Origin: Pelobium manganitolerans
GTDB lineage: Bacteria > Bacteroidota > Bacteroidia > Sphingobacteriales > Sphingobacteriaceae
DNA: 64,000 nucleotides
Assembly (NCBI RefSeq): GCF_003609575.1
Contig: NZ_MBTA01000023.1
Coordinates: 248,001-312,000, forward strand
Direction of reading: 5' to 3'
A model generated the notes under the pieces. That model worked only from the letters and a program-made list of their open reading frames with translations. It was not told the origin of the DNA and made no database searches. The translations under genes and the position numbers were made by a program. Below are positions 52,160-61,200 of this stretch, piece after piece (the stretch's first letter is position 1; the number at the start of each line of letters is the position of its first letter).

Positions 52160-55100
52160 ATGAATCAACCAGATCAAATTCAACAAGGGCTTTACGATCC
52201 GAAGTTTGAACACGATGCATGCGGTACTGGATTTATCACTAACATCAACGGCAAAAAATCTCACCAGATTATAGTTGATGCGTTAACGATGCTCGAGAAC
52301 ATGGAGCACCGTGGCGCATGTGGCTGTGATCCTGACAGTGGAGATGGTGCGGGTATTATGATACAAATACCTCACGAGTTTTTCTTAGATGAGTGCATGG
52401 CAGAAGCGATAGCGCTCAGAGAGCCTGGTGATTATGGCGTCGGTATGATGTTTTTGCCAAAAAATGGTCATGATAGAAAAGCGTTGCGCAAGTTAGTGGA
52501 AGCTTGTGCCGACCAAATGGGACTGCCTGTTTTAGGATATAGAAAGGTTCCCGTTAATTCTGAAGTGGTTGGGGAAACAGCCCGCTCTGTAGAGCCATTA
52601 GTTCGCCAAATTTTTATCGGCAAACCAAACCACATTAAAGATAATGACGAGTTTGAACGCAAGCTTTATGTATTACGTCGCTTAATCAGCAAAACCTTAA
52701 CAGATACAGTTGGCACGGCGGAGGGCGAGTTTTATTTCACCTCGCTTTCTTCCAGAGTAATTGTTTATAAAGGTCAGTTGACCACTTATCAGGTACGTCA
52801 ATATTACCAAGATTTACAAGATGAGCGTGTTACTTCTGCCTTCGGGATGATCCACTCTCGTTTCTCTACCAATACATTTCCTTCGTGGAAGTTGGCGCAA
52901 CCTTTCCGCTACATGTCGCACAACGGAGAAATTAATACCTTAACCGGTAACTTAAACTGGTTTTATGCAGGTGTTCGCTCTTACGTTTCGCCATATTTTA
53001 CGCCAGAAGAAATGGAAATTTTGCTTCCGGTAATTGATAATAATCAATCAGACTCGGCTTGCTTAGATAATATTGTTGAAGTTTTGATGCTTACCGGACG
53101 CTCATTACCGCACGTAATGATGATGTTGGTGCCCGAAGCTTGGGACGGTAACGAAGCAATGGATCCGCTTAAAAAGGCGTTTTATGAGTTCCACGCCACC
53201 ATTATGGAACCTTGGGATGGCCCGGCAGCTTTAACTTTTACAGACGGAAAGCTCATCGGTTCTATTTTAGATAGAAACGGCCTTCGTCCTTTACGCTACG
53301 CCATTACTAATGACGACCGTGTGATTGTAGCTTCAGAAGCCGGCGTGTTGCCAATTGATGAAAAAACAGTTATCCGCAAAGGCCGCTTACAGCCGGGAAA
53401 AATGTTTTTGATTGATATTGAACATGGCCAAATCATCACGGATGAGGAAATAAAAAGACAAGTTGCCAGCCGACAACCTTATGGCGATTGGATTAACAAC
53501 TATAAAATCAAGTTAGAAGAGTTGCCAGAGCCACGTGTTTCTTTCACTAAACTTTCGCAAGAATCGGTTTACCGTTACCAGAAGGTTTTTGGATACTCAC
53601 GTGAGGACATTGATACCATTATTAAACCGATGGCTTTAGATGGTAAAGAACCGATTGGCTCCATGGGTACAGATGTTCCTTTAGCTGTACTTTCAGACCG
53701 ACCACAACACCTTTCAAGCTACTTCAAGCAATTTTTTGCCCAAGTAACCAACCCACCGATAGATCCAATCCGCGAGCGTTTGGTAATGAGCTTGGCTACT
53801 TTCATCGGTAATAACGGCAACATTTTAGATGAAGATAAAATGCACTGCCACTGCGTTACCTTGAAGCAGCCGGTTTTAACCGACCAGGAGCTAGAGAAGC
53901 TGAGAAGTATTGACACAGGCTTATTTAATGCTAAAACTTTGCAAACCTATTTTAAGGCAGACGGTTTGGAAGGTTCTTTAGAACGCGGTTTAGATAGGCT
54001 TTGCCGTTATGCAGAAGATGCGGTGAACGACGGTTTTGAGGTTTTAATTTTATCGGATCGTGCCATAGATTCAGAACACGCGCCAATTCCTTCACTTTTG
54101 GCAGTTTCTGCAGTACACCACTTTTTAATTAAAAAAGGCCTACGCGGTGCTGTGGGCTTGGTGGTTGAAGCCGGCGACGTTTGGGAAGTCCATCATTTTG
54201 CATGTTTACTGGCTTTTGGTGCTACCGCTATTAACCCTTATTTGGCTTTAGCATCTATACACGCCATAAAGTTAGACGACCGATACGATACACCTTTGGA
54301 AGAGTACGTGTTGGTTAAAAACTACATCAAATCTGTTTGCGACGGTTTGTTAAAAATATTCTCTAAAATGGGAATTTCAACTTTACAATCATATCACGGA
54401 TCTCAAATTTTCGAAATCTTAGGTATCAGCAAAGAGGTGGTAGATAAATATTTTACCGGCGGAATTAGCAGAATTGGCGGTTTAGGTTTGGATGAGATAG
54501 CGCGCGAGGCACTTTCTAAACACATTTCTGGTTTTAAACAGGATGCCGAGCATCTGTTGCCAGAAGGGGGTATTTACCAATGGAAACGTAGGGGAGAAGC
54601 ACACTTGTTTAATCCAACTACGGTGCATTTGCTGCAGCACTCTACTAAAACAGACGATTACGAAACGTATAAAAAATATGCGCATGCGGTAAACAACCAA
54701 AAAGAGAAAATGTACACTTTGCGCGGTTTGTTGGATTTTGCCAAACATTTAGAACCTATTTCTATTGATGAAGTAGAGCCGGCAGAAAACATCATGAAAC
54801 GCTTTGCCACGGGCGCCATGTCTTTCGGGTCTATCTCGCATGAGGCGCACAGTACTTTGGCCATAGCGATGAACCGTATTGGCGGTAAAAGCAATACCGG
54901 CGAAGGTGGCGAAGATGAAATGCGTTACCAGAAATTGCCAAACGGCGATTCTATGCGTTCGGCCATTAAGCAGGTAGCATCAGGCCGGTTTGGGGTAACC
55001 ATCAATTACTTAACAAATGCCGATGAGTTGCAGATTAAGATGGCTCAAGGCGCTAAGCCGGGCGAGGGCGGTCAGCTTCCGGGACATAAAGTGGACGATT

Positions 55101-56680
55101 GGATTGCAAAAACCCGTCACTCTACGCCAGGTGTGGGTTTAATTTCTCCGCCGCCGCATCACGACATTTATTCTATCGAAGACTTGGCACAACTAATTTT
55201 TGATTTGAAGAATGCGAACAGAGCTGCCAGAATCAACGTAAAACTGGTTTCTAAAGCGGGTGTAGGCACCATTGCCGCCGGTGTGGCAAAAGCCCATGCC
55301 GACGTAATTTTAATTGCAGGTTATGATGGCGGAACCGGAGCATCGCCAATTAGTTCTATCAAACACGCCGGTTTACCTTGGGAACTAGGCTTGGCAGAAG
55401 CGCACCAAACATTGGTTAAAAATAAATTGCGAAGCCGTGTGGTTTTACAAGCCGACGGTCAGTTAAAAACCGGACGCGATTTGGCCATTGCCGCTCTTTT
55501 AGGTGCCGAGGAATGGGGCGTTGCTACCGCTGCTTTAGTTGTTGGTGGCTGTATTATGATGCGTAAATGTCACTTAAATACTTGTCCGGTTGGTGTTGCC
55601 ACACAAGATCCAGAACTAAGGAAACTGTTTACCGGTAAGCCAGAACATGTGGTAAACCTGTTTAAATTTATGGCTCAAGAACTACGTGAGGTGATGGCCG
55701 AACTTGGATTTAGAACGGTAAATGAAATGGTTGGCCGCGTACAATTCTTGAAAGTACGTCCAGATGTAACCCACTGGAAAGCAAAAAAACTAGATTTTTC
55801 TGCTTTGCTTGCGCCGATGGTTTATCCTAAAGGTTTAACGCTTTACAACAGCGAAAGCCAAGACCACGGTATGGACAACATTATAGATTGGAAGCTGATA
55901 GAAAATGCAAAATTGGCTTTAGAAAGCAAAACTCCGGTATTTGGCGAGTTCTCTTTAAAAAACACCGACCGTACCGTTGGCACTATGCTTTCTAACGAGG
56001 TTGCTAAACGGTATGGTTCTGCCGGTTTGCCAGATAACACCATCAACTACAAGTTTAAAGGCTCTGCCGGACAAAGTTTCGGAGCTTTTGGCGCTAAAGG
56101 ACTTTCTTTTGAGCTAGAAGGCGAGGCCAATGATTATGTAGGCAAAGGTTTATCAGGTGCGCAACTGGCGGTTTATCCTGCTAAAGAAGCGCAGTTTGCA
56201 CCAGAAGATAACATGATTGTGGGTAATGTGGTGCTTTACGGAGCTACCTCTGGCGAGTTGTTTATCCGCGGGCAAGCGGGCGAACGGTTTGCGGTGCGTA
56301 ACTCGGGCGCAACTGCAGTTGTAGAAGGTGTTGGCGACCACGGTTGCGAATATATGACAGGCGGTATCGCATTAATTATCGGTAAAACCGGAAGAAACTT
56401 TGCGGCGGGTATGAGCGGCGGTATCGCTTTGGTTTACGATGTAGATGGCGGGTTTAGAGATAATTGCAACTTGGAAATGGTGGATTTAGATCCGCTAAGT
56501 CCTAAAGATGAAGAGCTTATTATCAAATTACTGCGTAAGCACCATCAATTAACCGAAAGCAGCGTAGCCAAACATCTGGTAGAAAACTGGGGAGATGAAT
56601 CTGCAAAATTCATTAAAGTATTCCCTAAAGAATTTAAACGAGTGTTGGCCCAAAAAGAACAATTACAATCAACTTACTAA
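52160..56680 (+). CDS. gltB: Glutamate synthase large subunit
   Basis: A 1506-residue ferredoxin/NADPH-type glutamate synthase large chain. The N-terminal glutaminase domain has its nucleophile at Cys21 (FEHDACGTGFITNING), exposed after removal of a 20-residue propeptide. The central FMN-binding synthase domain carries AKPGEGGQLPGHKV and the [3Fe-4S] ligands CIMMRKCHLNTCPVGVA. A C-terminal beta-helix GXGXG domain follows. It converts glutamine and 2-oxoglutarate to two glutamate together with GltD, whose gene begins one base after its stop. Confidence 0.98.
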   Translation: MNQPDQIQQGLYDPKFEHDACGTGFITNINGKKSHQIIVDALTMLENMEHRGACGCDPDSGDGAGIMIQIPHEFFLDECMAEAIALREPGDYGVGMMFLPKNGHDRKALRKLVEACADQMGLPVLGYRKVPVNSEVVGETARSVEPLVRQIFIGKPNHIKDNDEFERKLYVLRRLISKTLTDTVGTAEGEFYFTSLSSRVIVYKGQLTTYQVRQYYQDLQDERVTSAFGMIHSRFSTNTFPSWKLAQPFRYMSHNGEINTLTGNLNWFYAGVRSYVSPYFTPEEMEILLPVIDNNQSDSACLDNIVEVLMLTGRSLPHVMMMLVPEAWDGNEAMDPLKKAFYEFHATIMEPWDGPAALTFTDGKLIGSILDRNGLRPLRYAITNDDRVIVASEAGVLPIDEKTVIRKGRLQPGKMFLIDIEHGQIITDEEIKRQVASRQPYGDWINNYKIKLEELPEPRVSFTKLSQESVYRYQKVFGYSREDIDTIIKPMALDGKEPIGSMGTDVPLAVLSDRPQHLSSYFKQFFAQVTNPPIDPIRERLVMSLATFIGNNGNILDEDKMHCHCVTLKQPVLTDQELEKLRSIDTGLFNAKTLQTYFKADGLEGSLERGLDRLCRYAEDAVNDGFEVLILSDRAIDSEHAPIPSLLAVSAVHHFLIKKGLRGAVGLVVEAGDVWEVHHFACLLAFGATAINPYLALASIHAIKLDDRYDTPLEEYVLVKNYIKSVCDGLLKIFSKMGISTLQSYHGSQIFEILGISKEVVDKYFTGGISRIGGLGLDEIAREALSKHISGFKQDAEHLLPEGGIYQWKRRGEAHLFNPTTVHLLQHSTKTDDYETYKKYAHAVNNQKEKMYTLRGLLDFAKHLEPISIDEVEPAENIMKRFATGAMSFGSISHEAHSTLAIAMNRIGGKSNTGEGGEDEMRYQKLPNGDSMRSAIKQVASGRFGVTINYLTNADELQIKMAQGAKPGEGGQLPGHKVDDWIAKTRHSTPGVGLISPPPHHDIYSIEDLAQLIFDLKNANRAARINVKLVSKAGVGTIAAGVAKAHADVILIAGYDGGTGASPISSIKHAGLPWELGLAEAHQTLVKNKLRSRVVLQADGQLKTGRDLAIAALLGAEEWGVATAALVVGGCIMMRKCHLNTCPVGVATQDPELRKLFTGKPEHVVNLFKFMAQELREVMAELGFRTVNEMVGRVQFLKVRPDVTHWKAKKLDFSALLAPMVYPKGLTLYNSESQDHGMDNIIDWKLIENAKLALESKTPVFGEFSLKNTDRTVGTMLSNEVAKRYGSAGLPDNTINYKFKGSAGQSFGAFGAKGLSFELEGEANDYVGKGLSGAQLAVYPAKEAQFAPEDNMIVGNVVLYGATSGELFIRGQAGERFAVRNSGATAVVEGVGDHGCEYMTGGIALIIGKTGRNFAAGMSGGIALVYDVDGGFRDNCNLEMVDLDPLSPKDEELIIKLLRKHHQLTESSVAKHLVENWGDESAKFIKVFPKEFKRVLAQKEQLQSTY

Positions 56681-56681
56681 A

Positions 56682-58160
56682 ATGGGAAAGATTACAGGAT
56701 TTAAAGAGTACGGAAGAGAGCTTCCAGAAAAAACACCTGCAAAAGATAGGGTAAAAAATTACAATGAATTTGTGGGCATGTATCCGCCGCAGAAGCTTAA
56801 TGAGCAAGCTGCGCGTTGCATGAACTGCGGTATTCCGTTTTGTCACAATGGCTGTCCGCTAGGTAATGTGATACCGGAGTTTAACGATGCCGTGTACAAG
56901 AAAAACTGGGAAGAAGCTTATCAGATTTTAAGCTCAACCAATAATTTTCCGGAGTTTACGGGCCGTATTTGTCCGGCACCCTGCGAATCTGCATGTGTGC
57001 TGGGTATTAATAAGCCGCCGGTGGCCATAGAGGAAATTGAAAAACATATTATCGAAATTGCTTACGAAAAGGGTTATGTGAAGGCTTATAACCCGATTCT
57101 AAAGACCGGTAAAAAGGTTGCCGTGGTTGGTTCTGGTCCGGCGGGTTTAGCGGCTGCGGCACAGCTCAACAAAGTTGGTCATGAAGTTACCGTCTACGAG
57201 CGCGATGACCGCGCCGGAGGTTTGTTACGTTACGGAATACCTGATTTTAAATTGGAAAAAACAGTGGTACAAAGGCGCGTGGAAGTGATGAAAGAAAGCG
57301 GTATCAGTTTTCAATTTAATACCGAAATAGGCAAAGACATTCCCGCACAACAATTGGTGGACAGTTTTGACGCTGTTGTACTGGCCGGAGGGTCAACCAT
57401 TCCTAGAGATTTGCCGATTCCCGGTCGCCAATTAAAAGGAATTTATTTTGCGATGCAGTTTTTAAAGCAGCAAAATAAAAACGTGGCGGGTATCAGTTTT
57501 ACGGAAGATGAAATCTCTGCAAAAGATAAAAATGTGGTAGTTATTGGTGGTGGCGATACCGGTTCCGACTGTGTGGGCACATCAAACCGTCAAGGTGCAA
57601 AATCCATTACGCAGTTCGAGTTAATGTTTCAACCTCCTAAAGAGCGTACTATTAATATGCCTTGGCCACAATACCCCATGTTGTTGAAGACTACTAGCTC
57701 GCATGAAGAAGGTTGCGAACGCTACTGGGCTATCAATACCAAAGAATTTATTGGCGATGCCGATGGCAATTTAACAGGTTTGCGCATTAGCGAAGTGGAA
57801 TGGGAGAAAGATTTCTTAGGACGCCCAGTTAAATTTACGGAAATAGCCGGTACTGAACGCGTAATCCCTTGCGAGCGTGTATTTTTGGCAATGGGATTTT
57901 TAAATCCACAGTACGAAGGTATGTTGGAGCAGTTGGGAGTTAAATTAGACGGTCGCCACAATGTGGACGCTATTGAAGGCAAATATAAAACCAGCGTGGA
58001 GAAAGTTTTTGCTGCCGGCGATATGCGTAGAGGTCAGTCTTTGGTGGTATGGGCTATCTCGGAAGGAAGGGAAGCAGCCCGTAAAGTAGACGAATATTTG
58101 ATGGGGCATTCTTCTTTAGAAAGCAAAGATGCCATCAATTTGTTTGAAGATGTTATATAA
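56682..58160 (+). CDS. gltD: Glutamate synthase small subunit
   Basis: From ATG 56682 (MGKITGFKEYGRELPEK) a 492-residue GltD. It has two Cys clusters, ARCMNCGIPFCHNGCPLGN and GRICPAPCESACVLG, that bind [4Fe-4S] centres, an FAD-binding VAVVGSGPAGLAAAAQLN, and an NADPH-binding VVVIGGGDTGSDCVG. It supplies electrons from NADPH to GltB. It follows gltB by one base and ends with a strong terminator. A longer frame from 56595 lies inside gltB and is not the start. Confidence 0.98.
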   Translation: MGKITGFKEYGRELPEKTPAKDRVKNYNEFVGMYPPQKLNEQAARCMNCGIPFCHNGCPLGNVIPEFNDAVYKKNWEEAYQILSSTNNFPEFTGRICPAPCESACVLGINKPPVAIEEIEKHIIEIAYEKGYVKAYNPILKTGKKVAVVGSGPAGLAAAAQLNKVGHEVTVYERDDRAGGLLRYGIPDFKLEKTVVQRRVEVMKESGISFQFNTEIGKDIPAQQLVDSFDAVVLAGGSTIPRDLPIPGRQLKGIYFAMQFLKQQNKNVAGISFTEDEISAKDKNVVVIGGGDTGSDCVGTSNRQGAKSITQFELMFQPPKERTINMPWPQYPMLLKTTSSHEEGCERYWAINTKEFIGDADGNLTGLRISEVEWEKDFLGRPVKFTEIAGTERVIPCERVFLAMGFLNPQYEGMLEQLGVKLDGRHNVDAIEGKYKTSVEKVFAAGDMRRGQSLVVWAISEGREAARKVDEYLMGHSSLESKDAINLFEDVI

Positions 58161-58177
58161 CAATTAACCTTAAAATA

Positions 58178-58219
58178 ACAAAAGCCATTGGAACTTTGGT
58201 TCCAACGGCTTTTGTTTTT
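58178..58219 (+). terminator. Terminator of gltBD
   Basis: ACAAAAGCC, a one-base bulge, and TTGGAAC pair with GTTCCAA, a one-base bulge, and GGCTTTTGT around TTTG, followed by T residues. It can also serve the convergent DUF4397 gene. Confidence 0.85.
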
Positions 58220-58235
58220 CTTTGATTCCGGTTTT

Positions 58236-58925
58236 TTACTGTTCGTCTACCATTGCTTTAACTTTAAGATTCAATAAGTTATCGCCACTGATGTAAACAG
58301 TGTAGCTTGCGCCAGACGCCAAGTTTAGCCCAGGAAGATCTATAGAGGAATCGTTAGAACCTGTGGCTATCAGCTCAAAATCGCTTGATGCAGCAACTTC
58401 TTGGTAAGCCGACGCGGTTTTGTAAGCCAAGTTGTTTACGATGGTTGCACCGTTTTTAATAGTCAAATTAACTTTATCGGCTAAAAAGCTACTTAGGTGT
58501 ACAAAACGCACTTTAGCTTTACCTGCTGCCGCTTTTCCGCGCTCGTCTGTAGTTACAAAGTTGGCATTGGCAGATGCACCCCCTGTATAGTAGATGGTGT
58601 AATATTTACCAGCATCTAATTTTACGTTTGATGATGAATTCACGGTAGTGCTGCCGCTTGTTTTAAATCTTGCTAACCTATTTCCACTGTTGGTGGTCAT
58701 GTAAGCGCTACTTTCTGTGTAGGCGACTGCCTTTGTGCTAACTTTTGTGCTGTCTAAATAAAAGTCCTGTGCAGATGAACCGCTTGCTGCGTTCACAATT
58801 CTTACATAAGCATCTCCGGTAATTCCGTTATCGTCATCGTTACTACAGGCCGAAAAACCTACCATTGCTACTAATGCAACTGCTGCAAGTTTGCAGTAAT
58901 TGAAAAATTTTGAATTTGTTTTCAT
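58236..58925 (-). CDS. DUF4397 surface-type lipoprotein
   Basis: A 229-residue lipoprotein. The signal peptide ends MVGFSAC, giving a lipidated Cys27 followed by SNDDDN; acidic residues right after the Cys are the export signal that places Bacteroidetes lipoproteins on the cell surface. The mature part has two DUF4397 domains (about 38-125 and 135-225), beta-rich Ig-like folds with RIVNAASGSSAQDFYLDS and VRFVHLSSFLADKVNLTI. The function is unknown. An unusual perfect inverted repeat lies 30 bases upstream. Confidence 0.92.
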   Translation of the reverse strand: MKTNSKFFNYCKLAAVALVAMVGFSACSNDDDNGITGDAYVRIVNAASGSSAQDFYLDSTKVSTKAVAYTESSAYMTTNSGNRLARFKTSGSTTVNSSSNVKLDAGKYYTIYYTGGASANANFVTTDERGKAAAGKAKVRFVHLSSFLADKVNLTIKNGATIVNNLAYKTASAYQEVAASSDFELIATGSNDSSIDLPGLNLASGASYTVYISGDNLLNLKVKAMVDEQ

Positions 58926-58954
58926 GGGTTTAAAAATTTGTTAATCAATATTTG

Positions 58955-58973
58955 CGTATGCAATGTGCATACG
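58955..58973. promoter_or_regulatory. Perfect inverted repeat upstream of the DUF4397 gene
   Basis: CGTATGCA (58955-58962) and TGCATACG (58966-58973) are perfect complements separated by ATG. They lie 30 bases before the lipoprotein start. The symmetry suggests a dimeric regulator binding site; a hairpin in the 5' UTR is also possible. Confidence 0.45.
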
Positions 58974-59051
58974 GTGAGGAGTTTTGCAAGGTTTGTGCCA
59001 AGCAAGCTTCTTATGAGAAACAAATTCAACAGAAAAATGGTGCAATAAAAG

Positions 59052-59951
59052 CTAAATCGCTTCGAAATCCCAGATTTTCACCATCTTATCATCGCCTACA
59101 GAAATTAGATGTTTACCATCTGCAGACCACGCAACATCATTTACCGAAAGGATGTGTCCTTCGCGGGCTTTGTCGATACTGAGCATTTTATATAAGGAAG
59201 CATCTTCTGCGCGCCAAATTTTTACCGATTTATCTCGGCTAGCGGTTGCAAAAAAAGGCAGATGCGGGTGAAACTCGATGTGGTATATGGCGAACAAATG
59301 GGCCGCGAAGCGATTTATCAGCGAGCAATCGAACACGTTGTAAATGTTTAGATGCGCGTCTCTACCACCCGTAATCAGTTGCGTGCCATCCGGCAAGAAA
59401 CAGATGGAACCCACGCCGTAATCGTTTGCTTTAAACTGTTGTATCAGCGTAAAATCATCTAAATTGTACAAACGCACTTGCTGATCGTTAGAGGCTGTTG
59501 CCAGCAAATTCAACTTTTCATGAATAGCAACGGAGCGTACTTTTTCTGCGCCGGAGCTAAATTGATGTACAATCTGATTGTCTGTTACAGATAAGATAAA
59601 GATGTCGCCTTTATCGGTAGCGCAAATTAGTTCTTCTTTTAAAGGGATGTATTTTAAATCAAAAATAGCTGAACCAAGGTGGTGCAAAGCCTTGGTTTCG
59701 GTGCTTTCTAAATCAAAAGCCAACAAATTTCCATCGTTACAACCGGCATACAATAAGTTTAACGCCGGTATAATTTCTAAGGCGTAAACCGTTCTTTGCA
59801 CATTTTTAAAAACGCGCCGGTGAACTTTGTGTTCCAAATCCCACTCAACCACACCTTTATCATTGCCGGCAGTGTAAAATAAGGGCAGGCCAGGATGAGT
59901 GATGCAGGTGTAAATGGGGTTGTTGTGCCCGGAAAGGGTAGTAGCTTTCAT
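59052..59951 (-). CDS. WD40 repeat protein
   Basis: A 299-residue protein made of about seven WD40 repeats, the whole length forming one beta-propeller. Repeat cores include GHNNPIYTCITHPGLPLFYTAGNDKGVVEWDL, seen here as GNDKGVVEWDLEHK, ASNDQQVRLYNL, GGRDAHLNIYNV, ASRDKSVKIWRA and GDDKMVKIWDFEAI. It has no signal peptide, so is likely a cytoplasmic scaffold. No enzymatic domain is attached. It lies between the his operon and the DUF4397 gene on the same strand. Confidence 0.93.
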   Translation of the reverse strand: MKATTLSGHNNPIYTCITHPGLPLFYTAGNDKGVVEWDLEHKVHRRVFKNVQRTVYALEIIPALNLLYAGCNDGNLLAFDLESTETKALHHLGSAIFDLKYIPLKEELICATDKGDIFILSVTDNQIVHQFSSGAEKVRSVAIHEKLNLLATASNDQQVRLYNLDDFTLIQQFKANDYGVGSICFLPDGTQLITGGRDAHLNIYNVFDCSLINRFAAHLFAIYHIEFHPHLPFFATASRDKSVKIWRAEDASLYKMLSIDKAREGHILSVNDVAWSADGKHLISVGDDKMVKIWDFEAI

Positions 59952-59968
59952 GGTGCGATTTATTTTTT

Positions 59969-60046
59969 GCGTCAGGGATTGCAGCGGAAATCTTTACCGC
60001 TTTTTTCGGCGGTGAAGATTGTAGCGGAAAGCCCGCCCGGACGCCC
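59969..60046. repeat. GC-rich intergenic repeat, copy 2 (inverted)
   Basis: Reads GCGTCAGGGATTGCAGCGG on the left and ends AAAGCCCGCCCGGACGCCC on the right, the inverse of copy 1 at 7941-8025, with an internal ACCGC..GCGGT inverted repeat and AATCTT/AAGATT arms. The whole can fold into a long hairpin. It lies nine bases after the hisIE stop, where it could end the his transcript. Confidence 0.65.
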
Positions 60047-60054
60047 TTAAATTG

Positions 60055-60642
60055 TTAGCGGTGGCGCGATTCTAAGTTTTTAGCTATCTGATCCAAAGTA
60101 ATCCCTTTTTCTTTTAGCAATACCAAAAGGTGAAAAACCAGATCAGATGCTTCGTTTATAAAATCGGTTTCGCTCTCTGCAAGGGCGGCAATTACCGTTT
60201 CTACGCCTTCTTCGCCCACTTTTTGTGCAATTTTGTTGATGCCTTTTTGCCTCAAGCTATTCACGTATGATTTAGCGCTGGGGTTTTCATAGCGATCGGC
60301 AATTATATTTTCAAGTTCAAAAATGAAATTTTGGTTGTAATCTGTTTTAAAACAGCTACGCGAGCCGGTGTGGCAGGTTGGGCCAACAGGTTTTGCTTTA
60401 ATTAAAATGGTGTCGTTATCGCAATCTACGCTGATGTTGCGCACCAAAAGAAAATTGCCGCTTTCTTCGCCTTTTGTCCATAAGCGGTTTTTACTGCGCG
60501 AGAAGAAGGTTACTTTTTGCTCTTTTTGTGTCTTTAGATAGGCTTCTTCGTTCATGTAGCCCAGCATCAAAACTTCAAGCGTTTGGCTGTCTTGGATAAT
60601 TACAGGAACTAGTCCTTCACTTTTATTAAAATCTATTTTCAC
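60055..60642 (-). CDS. hisIE: Bifunctional phosphoribosyl-AMP cyclohydrolase/phosphoribosyl-ATP pyrophosphatase
   Basis: A 195-residue fused enzyme for steps 2 and 3 of histidine synthesis. The HisI domain (about 1-110) has VTFFSRSKNRLWTKGEESGN and the metal-binding DCDNDTILIKAKPVGPTCHTG. The HisE domain (about 115-195) has INKIAQKVGEEGVETVIAA and NEASDLVFHLLVLL with the acidic metal ligands. The start ATG directly abuts the toxin stop upstream, so it remains within the his transcript. Confidence 0.97.
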   Translation of the reverse strand: MKIDFNKSEGLVPVIIQDSQTLEVLMLGYMNEEAYLKTQKEQKVTFFSRSKNRLWTKGEESGNFLLVRNISVDCDNDTILIKAKPVGPTCHTGSRSCFKTDYNQNFIFELENIIADRYENPSAKSYVNSLRQKGINKIAQKVGEEGVETVIAALAESETDFINEASDLVFHLLVLLKEKGITLDQIAKNLESRHR

Positions 60643-60942
60643 TTAATCAAATCTTAGTTTCTTCGGATCTTGCCGTGTGTCAAAAATTCTTAGTACGGCG
60701 ATAATTGAACCTATTTCTCTGTAAAATAATGTGTTTTGTTTAGTCAGTACACATTTTCTAATATCTGCAGCGGGATTAATCAGCGCAAAATGCTTCGGAT
60801 TCTGGACTATTTTCGTAATTTTATTTAACGTAAGCTCCGAAAACTGATTTGCGACATGGCTGTCCCAATGTTGGTCGAGGTAATATAAGATGTTATGGAA
60901 ATCTTCTTTCGCCAGTGGCGACCAAACAACTGACCTAGCCAA
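60643..60942 (-). CDS. RelE/ParE-family toxin
   Basis: A 99-residue type II toxin of the RelE/ParE superfamily: VVWSPLAKEDFHNILYYLDQHW at the start, FSELTLNKITKIVQNPKHFALI, and IRKCVLTKQNTLFYREIGSIIAVLRIFDTRQDP at the C terminus, matching the ParE-like beta sheet. Target (gyrase or mRNA) cannot be decided. Its start overlaps the antitoxin by 8 bases and its stop is immediately followed by the hisIE ATG. It is thus fully embedded in the his operon. Confidence 0.92.
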   Translation of the reverse strand: MARSVVWSPLAKEDFHNILYYLDQHWDSHVANQFSELTLNKITKIVQNPKHFALINPAADIRKCVLTKQNTLFYREIGSIIAVLRIFDTRQDPKKLRFD

Positions 60943-61183
60943 GCTGAAGTTTTTTTCTAGCTTCCATCATCACTGTTTCATGCGGAATCCCTTCGCCGTT
61001 TTCAATCTGTTGCATCGCTTTCAAAATGCCATCTTGTTGCTCTTTAGACAACGACTCCCAAGCCTGTTCGTCCGTCTTCGAATCTTGAACAACCTCTAAA
61101 ATGGTTATTAAATTCAGTTCGACTAAATTTTCCAAAAGCCCTTTTGCTTTTGGATTAAGGATGTTGATTGTTAGCGATTCCAT
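60935..61183 (-). CDS. Antitoxin paired with the RelE/ParE toxin
   Basis: An 82-residue protein. The C-terminal part QQIENGEGIPHETVMMEARKK is typical of Bacteroidetes antitoxins that accompany RelE/ParE toxins, and the N-terminal half SLTINILNPKAKGLLENLVELNLITI resembles the DNA-binding/dimer part. Its gene is 17 bases downstream of hisF and overlaps the toxin by 8 bases. It would neutralise the toxin and may bind DNA within the operon. Confidence 0.85.
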   Translation of the reverse strand: MESLTINILNPKAKGLLENLVELNLITILEVVQDSKTDEQAWESLSKEQQDGILKAMQQIENGEGIPHETVMMEARKKLQLG

Positions 61184-61200
61184 ACTTTAAAGATAATAAT

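Noticed and set aside
54482-54894. Minus-strand open frames inside gltB
   Set aside because: Antisense to the conserved synthase domain; no start context and no known protein pattern.
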